DNA of 64,000 nucleotides from Rostratula benghalensis (GCA_013399305.1 VXAI01000192.1:1534354-1598353), one strand, 5' to 3'; shown: positions 1-12,553, counted from the stretch's first letter. Numbers and translations: made by a program. Notes: a model not told the origin generated them from the letters alone.

Positions 1-423
1 AGGGCTGGATTATCTTTAAAATGTCTTACTACCTCTAAAATTAGTTCCTAAGGATTCTACAAATACCAGCTCCCAGAGGAAGGCTGTTCCACCTGCAAAG
101 CTCTCTGGGCTCTGGGGCACCACTGGGCTCTGTCAGAGGGAAAAAGAGATTATGACCATCTCACCAAGTTTGTAAGACCACAAATGGAGGTTTAAGCATG
201 AACCTTTGCTAAAAGCTGAATAGCTTGGTTTTGACTTAGTGACTCATTATTTAAACTATTCACCTTGGGGGGTAGGGTCCACAGCTCACAATGGTATGTC
301 CACAAGAAACAGGGTGGACGAGCACACCTACCACCTAGCCATAAGAAGTGCTCCCCAAACCTTTCTTAGACAAGAACCCTAAATTCAGCTACCTCAAGTG
401 CATGTGTACCAATTTATGTAATT
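1..423. other. PALM2AKAP2 intron, no recognisable element
   Basis: This is intronic sequence downstream (in transcript sense) of the 22-nt microexon. I see no exon with splice signals, no repeat family and no notable simple repeat in it. The left end of the window cuts the intron, so its full length is unknown. Confidence 0.5.
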
Positions 424-706
424 TGGGCAACAAGCAGGAGGAACTAGAGTTCTGTGTGGTCTGAGAGATGTCATAGGAATTACAGAAACTTGGTGGGAAA
501 ACTCATGTCACAGGAGGACCACAATTAATGACTACAAACTCTTTCAGAAAGATAGGAAAAGAAGAAGAGGAGGTGGAGTTGCACTTTACATAAAAGAATA
601 ATTTGAGTGTATAGAGTTCTCCACTGGAGATCGATCATGCCAGTTGTATTGAATGAATGCCTTTGGGTCAAGATTAGAGGGATCATCACCAAGGGCATCT
701 TATATT
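424..706 (+). mobile_element. CR1 ORF2 endonuclease-region fragment
   Basis: The plus strand carries a decayed piece of the CR1 second reading frame from the apurinic-type endonuclease domain. The clearest landmark is an in-frame Ile-Thr-Glu-Thr-Trp-Trp motif near 484, typical of this domain. A Gly-Gly-Gly-Val-Ala-Leu-Tyr segment follows near 570-590. The frame is broken by a stop at about 600. Only the internal endonuclease part is present. A minus-strand CR1 begins just after it, and a plus-strand reverse-transcriptase scrap follows that one, so the plus element appears to have been interrupted by a later insertion. Assignment rests on recognised CR1 protein patterns. Confidence 0.8.
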
Positions 707-712
707 AGGTAT

Positions 713-1280
713 GGAATCATAGAATGATTGGAGTTCCAACCCCCCTGCCATGGGCAGAGACACCTCCCACTAGACCAGGTTGCTCAAAGCTCCGTCCATC
801 CTGGTCTTGAACACTTCCAGGGATGAGGCATCCACAGCTTCTCTGGGCAACCTGTTCCAGTGTCTCACTGCCCTCACAGAAAATAATTTCTTCCTGATAT
901 CTCACCTAAATCTCCCCTCTTTTAGTTTAAAATCATTACTCCTCATCCTATTGCTATACTCCCTGATAAAGAGTCCCTCCCCATTTCTCCTGTAAGGTTC
1001 AGTACCTGTTCAGGTACTGAAAGGTCTCCGAGGAGCCTTCTCTTCTCTAGGCTGAATAACCCCAGCTCTCTCAGCCTGTCTTCATATGACAGATGCTTCA
1101 GCCCTCTCACCATATTTGTGGCCTTCCTCTGGATGCATTCCAACAGGTTGGTGTCCTTCCTGTGCTCTTGGCTCCAGAGCTGGACACAGTACTCCAGGTG
1201 AGGTGTCACCAGAGTGGAGTAGAAGCGCAGAATCTCCTCCCTCACCCTACTGACCACACTTCTTTTGATGCAGCCCAGGC
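713..1280 (-). mobile_element. CR1 3' end, nested in an older CR1
   Basis: Read on the minus strand, this is the last part of CR1 ORF2 plus the 3' untranslated tail. The frame contains the recurring CR1 blocks [34 protein letters not shown] and GDL. The element ends at about 713 in the octamer-type tail (reverse complement of GGAATCATAGAATGATT). It is 5'-truncated and stops near the CR1 block LGCIKRS at about 1280. Plus-strand CR1 sequence lies on both sides, so this is probably a younger insertion. Confidence 0.9.
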
Positions 1281-1384
1281 AAGACACAGATTGGATGGGT
1301 GGTCTGTGAGATAGTTAGGAAATTGGCTAACAAGCTGCAGTCAAAGGCTGGTGATCAACAGTTTTTACTCAGGTGGACAGAGAT
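1281..1384 (+). mobile_element. CR1 ORF2 reverse-transcriptase scrap
   Basis: This short plus-strand remnant translates, with a stop in the middle, into the CR1 segment just upstream of the reverse-transcriptase catalytic box. Recognisable pieces are W-S-V-R, NWLT and a VIN motif that parallels the usual VVNG. It lies immediately after the opposite-strand CR1 tail. It is probably the distal half of the element whose endonuclease piece is at 424-706, with the intervening coding region deleted. Confidence 0.65.
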
Positions 1385-1743
1385 GCTATAATTGTGGCAG
1401 CCACATATGCAGATCAAATAAAAATTTACCTAAAACCCTACAGATGAAAAACGATCTCTGATGAGTTTTTACAGGGTATGTGGAAAGCACTCTACAAACA
1501 CCTGTACTTGAATCCTGTGAGTACATGCTCATCTGTTTTGCCGTTGGGCTGGCTGCACAGCTGATGAATATCACAGAAGAGAAGAACCAGAAGGGTCTCT
1601 AAGTGGAGCTTAACAATCCAGACCAGGTTTTCAGAGCCACAACTTTGCCAACTGTGTGCCATTGCAAACCAAATTCAAACAGTGGTTTGTGCAAACTGTA
1701 GTTATTGTAATTGTGGCTTACGTGTCTTGTCTGAAGTAAAGTA
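1385..1743. other. Intron, nothing recognised
   Basis: Unique-looking intronic sequence between two CR1 insertions. I see no splice-bounded open frame and no repeat. Confidence 0.5.
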
Positions 1744-2354
1744 ACAGAGTCATAATAACCTAGTTATCTAGTCCAATCCCTCAGCAATAGGCAGGACATC
1801 TTCAATTAGATCAGGTTGCTCAGAGCCCCGTCCAGCATAACCTTGAATATTTCCAGGAATGGGGCATCTACCACTATTCTGGGAAACATGTTCACCAGTT
1901 TTTCACCACCCTCATTGCAAAAATTTCTTCCTTATATCTAGTCTACATCTATCCTTTTTAGTTTGAAATCACTAACCCTTGTCCTATTGCAACAGGCACT
2001 ACTAAAATTTCTCTCCTCATCTTTCTTACAAGCCCCTTTAAGTACTGAAGGGATGCAATAAGGTCTCCCTGGAGTCTTCTCTTCTCCAAGCTGAACAACC
2101 CCAACTCTCTCAGCCTGTCTTCATAAGAGAGGTGCTCCAGTCCTCTGATTATCTTTGTGGCCCTCCACTGGACAGGCACCAACAGGTCCATGTCCTTCCT
2201 GTGCTGCGGACTCCAAAGCTGGACACAGTACTCCAGGTGGGGTGTCACCAGAGAGGAGTAGAGGTGGTCACCTCCCTCGATCTGCTGGCCATTATTCTTT
2301 TGATGCGGTCCAGGATGTGGGAGGTCTTTTGGGCTGCCAGCACACACTGACCTT
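1744..2354 (-). mobile_element. CR1, 3' portion, 5'-truncated
   Basis: The minus strand carries the C-terminal end of CR1 ORF2 with the blocks [41 protein letters not shown] and GDL. These are followed by the CR1 3' untranslated region (EVV- and LETF-equivalent positions are decayed). The tail near 1744 is degraded. The 5' break is at about 2354, within the stretch that usually reads LRILGRIKR. The ORF2 frame is damaged near its start but otherwise long. The subfamily differs from the copies at 26972 and 62108. Confidence 0.9.
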
Positions 2355-5049
2355 AAGTAGCAGCATGTAGTTTGCATACAGATGGCCAAAGACTGCAGAG
2401 GACAAATTTACCTCTGAGGCAAATTCAGCAGTCAAGGAAGGTAATGTGCCTTTTATTTCAAATATACATTGCACCAAAAACATATAACGCATGGAGCAAG
2501 AGCTCTCTCCTTTCCATTGTTCACAATGTGCATGCAGAGCAGCACTACAGCATGCCTGGTTTTAACTGCAGACCTGAGTAGCAACAAATGATGTCCTTCC
2601 TAGCATTATCTCAGTCCTTATTTAAGGAGACTTTGTCAGTGACAAGCCACATAGGAGCTGGAAGAAGCATGACTGAAGGTGACAGGACCATAGCCCCTAG
2701 CCTCATATTTTCTGTCCTCCTTTCTCTTGTGTGGCAAAGTATGGAAAACGTGGGATTTGTATTTATTGTGCCTGAATGGCTTCAAGCTCAGAAGTCTTCA
2801 TTGCCAAACATGACTGTTTTCCAGGAAGGGTAAGAAGGGTGCTCATCACCACTTCTCCGCCCCTCACAGCTCTGGACCTGCTCTGGGCTCTGAGCTCTCT
2901 GTGCTTTCTGCACAATCAAAAGCTCTGTTACCCCTATATCTATGGCACAAAAGCATGCAGAGAAAAAACATGGTGAGATAAAGCACTTTCTGCACAGGTA
3001 TCATGTTTGGAATAAAGGGAGGGGTGGACACAGGGCAAACGAATGTGAGATGTATGGACTGGAAGTCTTTCAGGATGTGGCAGCAACAGAAGAAATTGCC
3101 CCAATAGGTTGGTGGTTTGTGTCTCCATTTCACACAGCCTTCCTGTATTATCCAATGACTCTCATCATCTTCCTCTGCAACATGTGTTACAGGTGGCTGC
3201 CAGCCAGATGGCTGATCCGCTGTAACAAAGCAAGTTCTATGTGTTTTTGAAGGAAGAAAAAAATCTATGCATTTTCTTCCTGCTCTGATCAGCTACCCTC
3301 ACCGACCATTGTCAGACAGCAGAAAACAGAGGACCTACTCAGCTTTCCACCAGGTGAAGATGTACGATCACATCATGCCCGCTGTGGGAGGGCTAGCAGG
3401 ACAGCTTGCAACCTCTGTCATCCCTAGAGGAGCAGGTACTGTTTAGAGGATGACCCTGGACTGCCTCAACCCACAAGGACCAGCTGCCAAGAGGATGAGA
3501 CAAGGACTGTAAAGCAAGTGGTCTGGAAGAGAATGGTACCAGTTCACTTAGCTATACTCGCTGCTCCCTCTGCTTGCACATTTATTCTGGAGGCACTCTC
3601 TTCCCTTTGGCATAACTTCACAGTTTTCCGTTGGCCTTCAGGAATCACAAGCTGTCCTTGCTTCTGGTTCAGTCTGAGGGAGGGGTCCACTGAAAACAGG
3701 CAAAATCTGGAGAAGAGCAAGGCTCTTCTTGAACTCACTGACACACTACATTGCTATAATACCTCTGGGGAAACTGCCACCGTGTATCTGCTGGCTGGGG
3801 CTTCCTTTGGCTCCCATTTTATCACAACATGCATGAAGAGGTGGGCTGCGTCTTGTATGAGTCATAAAAGCTCCTGTTCACTTTGGGTGCTAAATCTTGT
3901 AGGCACCATTCCTCTTTTGGAAACTTACTAACAAACATGGTGGAAGTCTGCATAGGTACAAAATATTTGCCATTCTGTATCATTATTTACTTTGTGATAG
4001 CAAATTTCAAATACTCCAGGAGGAAGGAAGAGAGAGTTCTTACCACAGAGAATCCTATCTGGGAATTCTTTTTTTTTTTCCCCTTGACAATATGTTTTAA
4101 CATAAAACTTGAATTATATTGCTAACAGAAGAGAAAATTTCTGAACTAGGTCTTCAGGTTAAAAAGAAAACTCTCTTACTACGTCAAAGTACCCTCAAAA
4201 AGCCAGTTCCAAATCAGATCACCTTCCATTGTATCCCACTGCTTTAATTTTAGGATCATTCTACATATTCCTCATCTATACTCAGAGTAGAATTGGGCAT
4301 GGCTTTATCAGCAGCTGTAGGAGCTAGTCTAGACCTCAATATTTTGATTCTTGTCAGTTCAAAGACACGTATTGAGAATGAATGTCTGGATCACAGATTT
4401 ATCTACAGATGAGTCAGCATGTTATCTTCCCTGAGTCCTAAAGATTCTGGAGCAGCACTACAAAGGTTTCTCTAGCTTCCTGGGAACAGACTGTATTATT
4501 TGCTCACACAGACACCTAAATTTATAGCTCAATATTTAGACTGATGACACACAATTAATAAACTAGAAATTATTACATCCTCATCCACCCATGTGAGGTT
4601 TTCCTTCTGAAGAATCATCAAACAAGAGAATGCAATTTATCAGTGAAATTACCCAATTTTAATAGTTGTTCCTGTATATTAGGAGTAGTCCTCATCACAT
4701 TATGAACTGAGTATGAGTGCAAACGATGGAGAAGATTGACCACAGAGAGGTGAAAAGGAGCCTGCAGTGCAAGGCTATCATGTGGTGAGAGGGGGCAGTA
4801 ACATAGAAGGTGAATGATGTCTGTTTTAAGTCATCCATGCTGTTCTTTCCCCTTGTGTGCACATAAAGAAGAGGTGGAGATCTGCCAAAGGAATATTGTT
4901 TCACCACTATAGCAACACCAGAGAAAAAGGTAATGGCTGTAGCAATAAAGCAGAAACATACAATGAAGAACTCTGTAAACCTCTGCAACAAAGCCATACT
5001 AACAACCCCCATTAAACCCAAAGCTTTCTAGTAATAAAAAAGCACTTAC
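2355..5049. other. Intron, no exon or repeat identified
   Basis: About 2.7 kb of intron downstream of the microexon. Several open frames of 60-137 codons occur on both strands (for example 3518-3931 plus and 4695-5021 minus). None has family-like composition, conserved motifs or paired splice sites. I looked for the next PALM2 exon on the minus strand, which should start in phase 1 with an AVNYIS-like stretch, and did not find it here. Confidence 0.45.
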
Positions 5050-5071
5050 CACCATCCTGGTGTGAGAAACT
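5050..5071 (-). CDS. PALM2AKAP2: PALM2AKAP2 22-nt microexon (probable fifth coding exon)
   Basis: The minus strand has a strong acceptor (T-rich tract ending TTTCACAG) followed 22 nt later by a consensus donor (G then GTAAGT). The enclosed bases, entered in phase 0 from the preceding exon, read S-F-S-H-Q-D-G and leave one base (phase 1). From memory, human PALM2 has GFSSTDG followed by Asp after the same coiled-coil exon, which matches in length, phase and the F-S-x-x-D-G pattern. An alternative acceptor 2 nt further in would break the frame. It lies 616 nt downstream of the 115-nt exon. It encodes the first residues of the linker after the coiled coil. The short length makes the call depend on phase and splice signals more than on similarity. 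Confidence 0.8.
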
Positions 5072-5900
<829 letters not shown>

Positions 5901-6554
5901 TCAAATCAAGTACAACTTTCACCCATGCTGTTCACAACTAGCGCATGAAGGACATTTGAACTCTTGTAAAACAAACAGATCTATTTAAAAGGAAACCAGT
6001 GATTCACTTACTATCCACTTCTGGAAAAGTGTGTACAGATTAACTAAAAATATACCTTGTTTTCCCTTCACCCAAATTCCTGTAACATCTTTCAAAAATG
6101 AACTTTCATTTCAGAAATCACAGTACAGGATATAATAATAAATAACCAGTAATAATTAGAGGAGTAGCTGTCTTCTAATGCTTCTGTACTCCAGGCGATG
6201 AAACTGAAAATAGTTGCTGGAAGCTGGCAATCAACCAGTTGTGTTTGGAGTTTCTCTTGAATGAGGACTTTGCCCACTCCTGGCAATAGCATTTTGGGAT
6301 ATACTCTGTGTTTTCTACTGTCATTGCATGATACTGGGGACCCCAGTGGCTTCAGGTAATAAAATACACAGGCTGCTCAAAAAATAAACTTATTTTGCCA
6401 AGCAGTAAGTATTCATCACTCTTGTTTCTCTTGTCAAGACCTAATAGCATTCACTCCTTAAGATGCGTTGCTTATGACTTGGGATACACTTTTAATTGGA
6501 GTTAGATTCTCCATTACTTTAACTCAAACCTCCTTTCATTGACATGATTTATGC

Positions 6555-6628
6555 AGGTGCAAGACCAGATGATTTGACTAGATGATCTTAAAGGTCCCTT
6601 CCAACCTAGACAATTCTATGATTCTATG
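6555..6628 (+). mobile_element. CR1 3' tail fragment
   Basis: A 70-odd-nt plus-strand remnant of the extreme CR1 3' end. It shows the GACTAGATGATCTTAAAGGTCC and CCTTCCAACCTAGACA-type stretch followed by ATTCTATG twice. It is severely 5'-truncated. It lies about 750 nt upstream, in transcript sense, of the 115-nt exon and is antisense to the gene. Confidence 0.9.
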
Positions 6629-8483
6629 AATATTCCTTGTTTCTTTCTTTCTATTTCTATGTATACCACCATCTTGATTTTCCACTTTTGAAAAATAATA
6701 AAAAAATCTGTAATATGAGCTAAGATGAACACTTTTGAACAGGAATAGTTTCCTAAATCTTTTGTTGTCTGCAGAAAGAACTGTAGCTGCTGACAGCTTG
6801 TGGGACCATATTTCTTCGAATGCGATGAATCAGCATTGCCCAGTAGTTTTGTTACCCTGCTTGCTCTTGCCTTTCTGCCACCACTTCTCAAGTGAACGAT
6901 CAGGGCGCTGATTCAAGCTAAGGGGACAGGCACAGTTTTGCTCTTTCCCAGTCCTGCTTAGCACAGGACTTCATTAATGCTTGTTCAATCACAAGGCAGA
7001 GGGGAAGGAGAAGGTGAGAATGAATGAGCAGGTAGGGAGGAGGGGAAGGGGGGGTGGATTGTTCCTTTCAGGGGCTTGACAGCTTGATTTGCTTGTGAAA
7101 TTCATGTGTCTAAATATAGATGCAAGGATCTAACTTAAGACACACACCTGGGAAATTTTTTCCCACTTTCTAATTGTGTAAGGATGAAAGATGTGTGGCA
7201 CTTGCTGATAAAACTTTTCAATAGAGTGAGGCAGAAGTGTCACATCCTCAAGTTTTTGCATATGAAAAAAAGGCAGGTTTTTGTTCTTCTCAACATCTTG
7301 GGGTTCTCCCCTCACCGCTTTCCCTGAATCCTTTCCACTAAAGAGGAGAGGGATGGAGACATTGCTGCCAGGATTTGGAAATATGGGTGAAGCTGGTAGG
7401 GATACAGATTTCCTATGTGGCACTAAGTGAGAATACAAACATACTCATCCCAAAGCAAATCACCCTTTTTCCACTGAAATCAGCACAGGTAGAATGACAG
7501 TTTCCCTGGCCCTGTGTAGAATGGGTCTGAATTCCTAATTGCATCAGGAAAAATGTGGATCGTTCAGCCAGAATGTGCCTGCTGCATAGCACAGGGGTCA
7601 TAGACCAAACATTAAGATCGACAGGAGTTTGCTTTATACATTTTTGCTCAATTTTATACCTCTCTTGTCAGTTCTCTCTAGTATTACAGGCTGAGGTAAT
7701 GCTGCTGAGGTACTGAGGTAACAGAAATACTCAAGGGCACAGTTTCCATGTGAGCTGCTATATACATTCATCTGTAAACCACCTAGGCACCACTAACCTC
7801 ATTAGAAAATTTACACCCAGAGTCTTCACCATTTTCTTTGGGCTGCCTTTTTACATAGGGGCCAGCAATTCAAAAAGTAAAATCACAATGAAAGCCAAAC
7901 ATGTTTTTGCACTTTTTTTTTTTTTTTTTAGCTTTGTCTCATCAGAATCGCTGAGTGATAAGGAGAACTGGCTGCCTTTTTAGTAACAAGATACAACAGA
8001 GACATGCAAATTTGGCCTGAAAAACAAAATGGACTTCTATCACACCTGTTTTGACCCACATGTTATATAATGGTTTAACCAGTGATAACTCCATTCAGAG
8101 TGCACATGTGCACGTACGGACATATACAAAGTACTCACATTCTTCCTGTGTAAACTTGTTAAATATTCAATAATGTCCTTTTCTCCTAGCCCTGTTTATA
8201 AAAGGGTATGCCTTAATTGTTATTTGACACCTGGCAAGGAAACCATGTCATTCCCTTGTTCCTGGCTTCTTAGCAGATTTCAGGCTGGAGTTTGAAAGAC
8301 GGCGGCAGCAATAAATCCAGTTAAATAAACAACTACAATGTCTGGAGTGCTATAGGGAAAAAATTAAGAAAGAAAATGGAGATCCACATGAGACCATTAG
8401 TATTGCTGCTTATTGGCCCAAGAAGTTATCTGATCACTGGGATTTGCTAAAAATGTTTTTATAAGGACAAAAATTTGCTCAAG
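6629..8483. other. Intron, nothing recognised except poly-T
   Basis: Intronic sequence with a C/T-rich stretch near 6635-6655 and a run of 17 T at 7913-7929. Open frames at 6616-6891 and 7130-7438 on the minus strand have no family features and no convincing splice borders. Confidence 0.45.
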
Positions 8484-8535
8484 GAGTATGGAGTTGCTTT
8501 GGCACAGGTGAGTATGGAGTTGCTTTGGCACAGGT
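8484..8535 (+). repeat. Exact 26-bp tandem duplication
   Basis: The unit GAGTATGGAGTTGCTTTGGC plus ACAGGT occurs twice head to tail without a mismatch, at 8484-8509 and 8510-8535. It is not part of a recognised mobile element. Perfect identity suggests a recent duplication by slippage or end joining. Confidence 0.95.
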
Positions 8536-8887
8536 ATGTTTTTTTTCAGTGGATGTACACAGAGACCTATTTCCCCAGATATCACAGAAATAAATGAAGA
8601 GATTTCAGAGATTTCTCCACTCAGAGAGCCAAGCCTGCCTTGCTGCTAGTCTGTCAGTCCCACAGCTTTCTTTAATGGATTGCTGCCACAAGTACCTGAT
8701 GATATACCAGGATTTTTGGGGAGGAGGCTGAGATGACCTGCCCATGTAAGCCAGGTGACCCTCCTGCTCATGTTAACAGTGCTGCCCTGCTATGGAGAGG
8801 AAGAAACCACCAAGAGCAGAAGAGATGTCATCTCTTGGACAGCATTTTACTGTCATTTGGGGGGACCCTGACTCCTTGGTTAATAGG

Positions 8888-9046
8888 TTTACAGGCTTGT
8901 AGAATAATTCAAGCTGGAAGTGACCTCGGGAGGTCTCTCTCTAACCCAACCTCCTGCTTAAAGCAGGGTCAGATGTGAGATCAGACCGAGATGCAATCAA
9001 CTTCTTCCAAGCTGGGGTTTGAAACTCCCCAACAACTGGGGGAAAA
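8888..9046 (-). mobile_element. Old CR1 3' end fragment
   Basis: Read on the minus strand, this is the final 150 nt of a diverged CR1. It contains the equivalent of the block with a run of CTTTAAGCAGGAGGTTGG, then the treatment of GACCTCCCGAGGTCACTTCC and a decayed octamer tail near 8890. Both ends are eroded. Confidence 0.75.
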
Positions 9047-11305
9047 GAAATTATTATAAGGCTACTTGCAGGCTTTCTCTTTTATAGTCTGTAGCTGCAA
9101 AAACTGTTCAGTACTGCAGTGGAAGGAGATGCATCAGACTGCTAAAGACAATCTGGTCTGTGTGTTTGGTGGTATTTCTACCCAACCAGGTGGCCATATG
9201 AATGCAGGCAAGGTGGGCAGTGTGGTTTCTGAGAAGATAGAAGTAGTAAATAAACCCTTCTGCAGAGATGTTGGGCTCCAGGACCAAAGAAGCTGCCAGG
9301 CAGCATAGAAGACTTTAATTTAGGTAACAATAAGGTGAGTTAAGAACGGAGATCTAAAACATGAAGAGATGGAAGGAGAGGTTTGGTACTGTGGTATGTG
9401 CATTTATGTGTAGTACTCAGTACCCAGTTAAAGTTATGTTTCAATAGAAGGCTCTGGTTTGTGCTCCAGCCTGAAAGTGATGAATGCATTTTCTCCAGGT
9501 GAAGGGTTTCCTCTCTTTTCCATGCTATGTGGAAACCCACAGACTTGGGCTTTCATTTTTCTCTCTGCTGAACGACAGAGGCTGTTCTGGCACGAGGTGC
9601 CTTTACCTCAACCCCAGGAGGGACCCCAAGCAGGATCCTGCAGGGCACTCACTCATGTAGAGTCACACTGCTTTACAACAGAAACACACAAATCCCAAGT
9701 AACCAGAATTATATCTGAAGAAAACAGCTTCCTCTATCCAGCTAATTAACTCTGGCAGACACATGATTTCTAGAGATACCCATGTTTGGCTCAACAGTGT
9801 TTTGTTTTTCTGGGTGAGATGGTAACAGCATTATAAACAGGGAGACAGCTGCAGGTTTATGGACTGCTTTCTTTGGACTATACTAGCTTTGCATGCTGGG
9901 CTGCACTGCAGAAATACATGTCATTTCTGCAGTGAAGACAGAAATGTAATAGAAGTTATGTCTGCAGCATACCCAACGACATGTCAGTGGAAAAAAAGAC
10001 CATTCATCAGCACTAATAAGGAAAATATACAAGTATTCAGAACTTAAGAGGAAAACAGGAAAGACCTAATCAGAGTAAACACTCAAAGGGAAAAGGTGAC
10101 GGATGCATACATAGGGTGGGGGATGGTTCAGCTGTAAACTATTTCACTATTGCTTGCCTGACACCTTAAATCAACTTAATATAAAAGGCACAAAGAAGAC
10201 ACGAGCCTGTATATTAGCAGATTCAGAAACAAAATACTGCCACAAATCCCTCTGATGCTTACTAAACAGGAAGTTAGACACCAAGTTTAGGGATAACTGT
10301 GCTTGCCTGTAGGGATGAAATTAATCTCTGTTGCCCGTCTCAAGGGTCTTACCATCATCAATGTTTGGACCACACAGCCAAACCAGAGATTGAAACGGAA
10401 TCTTCTGCAAGCACAGACCCATGTGCCTGTTCCCACAGTGCAAATGAGCACTGACAAAAACACTCCACCCCATGGGCCTCTCCTTCCCACATCTTGGTAA
10501 ATGTAAAGGTCTTTAAGGCAGCAGGGAACTTGTTACCTCAGCCAGGTTAAAAATAACCTTGCAAAATGAACTTGAAAGGGAAGGAGTTAGTGACTTGAAA
10601 CTGGGGTAGGGAAAGGGTTCTCACTATAAGATGTGGAAGGCTCTTTAACCCAGTAGAACTGGAAAAATATCAGTAACCTCTCTGTAAACTGCCGCACCTA
10701 AGAAAGAAGCTGAAACCTATATACCACAGCCATGAACAGTGCCCTTCATCTGCTGTAGGGGAAGGGGAAATCACTGAGTAGTACTAGGTTTAGTTTCCAC
10801 GTTGGCTTAGTTTTCTTAGCAAACACTGTCAGTTGTGCCAAAGCCAGCTGGACCATGTGTGGATGTCACTGTATATTGACACACAGCCAGTGCTGATGGC
10901 AAAAACCTGCTTGATTTTGGGTCTGTTGCAGGATCTGAAATGGAATTCCAGAGCTGAGTAATTCAATGCCTCTTATTTTAGCCTTTCTGCAGAGCTCATC
11001 CTTTTTGAACGCCTCACCCTCAAAGAGGAAAGCTGGCAGTGCACATCTTATGATTTCCAAAAGGCTGTTGTTTACAGAGTGAAGCTGATAATCAAGAGCA
11101 GCAAACTTAATTAGCATCTTTGAAAAGGCAATCCTCCATGACTTGAAAGACTGAGAATACATTATCACCAATCAATGCTTGGAAATCAGATTCAGGCACA
11201 ATGCTAAATGAGTTGCTCTGGTGATCTATATGAATATTCCTGAATACACAGGAAAGAAAACATTCCCTTCACCCAGCAAAAGTTGCAGCCCAGTACCAGC
11301 TGATC
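9047..11305. other. Intron, no recognised element
   Basis: 2.2 kb without a recognised repeat. The minus-strand open frame at 10866-11171 (101 codons) overlaps a stretch with a TAATTA homeodomain-type core near 11110. I cannot support it as an exon. Other open frames on both strands look random. Confidence 0.4.
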
Positions 11306-12553
11306 ACAGAATCATGGGATCACAGAATCACAGAACAGCAGGGGTTGGAAGGGACCTTTCAAGATCATCTAGTCCAATCTCTCTGCCAAAGCAGGCTGGA
11401 CAGGAACACATCCAGGTGGGTTTTGAGTATCTCCAGGGAAGAAGACTTCACAACCTCCTTTGGGCATCCTGTTCTAGCTCTCTGTCACTCACTAAATACA
11501 GAAGTTCAGTTCCTCATGTTCAGATGGAACTTCCTGTGTTCCACTTTGTGCTCGTTGCCCTTTGTCCTGTCACCAGGCATCATTGAAAAGAGTCTGGTAC
11601 CATGCTCTTGACAACCGCCTTCTAGATATTTATAAGCATTGATGAGATCTCCTCTCAGTCTTTTCTTTTCCAAGCTAAACAGACCCGGGTCTCTCAGCCA
11701 TTGCTCGTAAGAGAGATGTTCCATTCCCCTGATCATCTTTGTAGCCCTCCACTGGACTCTCACCACTAGTTTCTTGTCTTTCTTGAACTGGGGAACCCAG
11801 AACTGGACACAGTGCTCCAGATGTGGCCTCAGCAAGGCAGAGTTGAGGGGGATGATGACCACCCATGCTCTTTTTAATGCACCCCAGGAGACCATTTGCC
11901 TTCTTGGCCACAAGGGCACATTTCTGGATCATGGTCATCCCGTTGTCCACTAGAACTCCCAGGTCTCTCTCCATAGAGCTTCTTTGCAGCAGGTCAATCC
12001 CTAACATGTACTGGGTCGTGGAGTTATTTCTCCCTAGGTGCAGCACCCTACGCTTGACCCTGTTGAACTTCATTAGGTTCCTCTCTGCCCAACTCTCCAG
12101 CCTGTCCAGGCCTCGCTGAATGGTGGCACAGACTTCTGGTGTGTCAGGCACCCCTCCCAGTTTTGTGTCATCAGCAAACTTCCTGAGGGAATGCTTTGTC
12201 CCCTCATCCAGGTCATTGATGAATATGTTGAACAGGACTGGACCCAATACTGACCCCTGGGTAACACCGCTAGTTACAGGCCTCCAACTGGATGCTGCAC
12301 CTCTGAGCACTGTGAGCTCTGCTGTTCAGCCACTTCTTGATCCACCTCATGTCCACTCATCTAACCCACACTTCCTGAGCTTACCTATGAGGATGTTGTA
12401 GGAGACAGTGTCAAAACCCTTGCAAATTCAAGGCAGACAACAATCACTGCTTTCCCTTCCTCTACCCAGCCAGTCATGCCATCATAGAAGGCTATCAGAT
12501 TTGTCAAGCATGATTTCTCAATGGCGAATCCATGATGAACTTGGGAAAAGAAG
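11306..12553 (-). mobile_element. CR1, about 1.25 kb, with part of the reverse transcriptase
   Basis: This is one of the longest recent CR1 copies here. On the minus strand, reading from 12553, it shows the decayed reverse-transcriptase part SCLTNLIAFYDGMTGWV. A long frame from 12310 follows with SWRPVTSGVTQGSVLGPVLF, INDLDEGT and the catalytic box FADDTKLGG, then the thumb and C-terminal blocks. A frameshift near 11870 separates the last block (HLEHCVQFW, HLSYEQWLRDPGLFSLEKKR). The element ends in repeated octamers (AATCACAGAATCATGGGATC on the plus strand near 11306). The endonuclease half is missing and there are stops, so it is not active, but the Asp-Asp pair is intact. Confidence 0.95.

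Noticed and set aside
3518..3931. 137-codon plus-strand open frame
   Set aside because: Antisense to the host gene, no domain and no splice or start context.
4695..5021. Minus-strand frame with a hydrophobic, membrane-segment-like stretch just downstream of the microexon
   Set aside because: It lies beyond the microexon donor, is not in a continuing PALM2 frame and does not resemble PALM2 linker sequence; T-rich antisense DNA easily yields hydrophobic codons.
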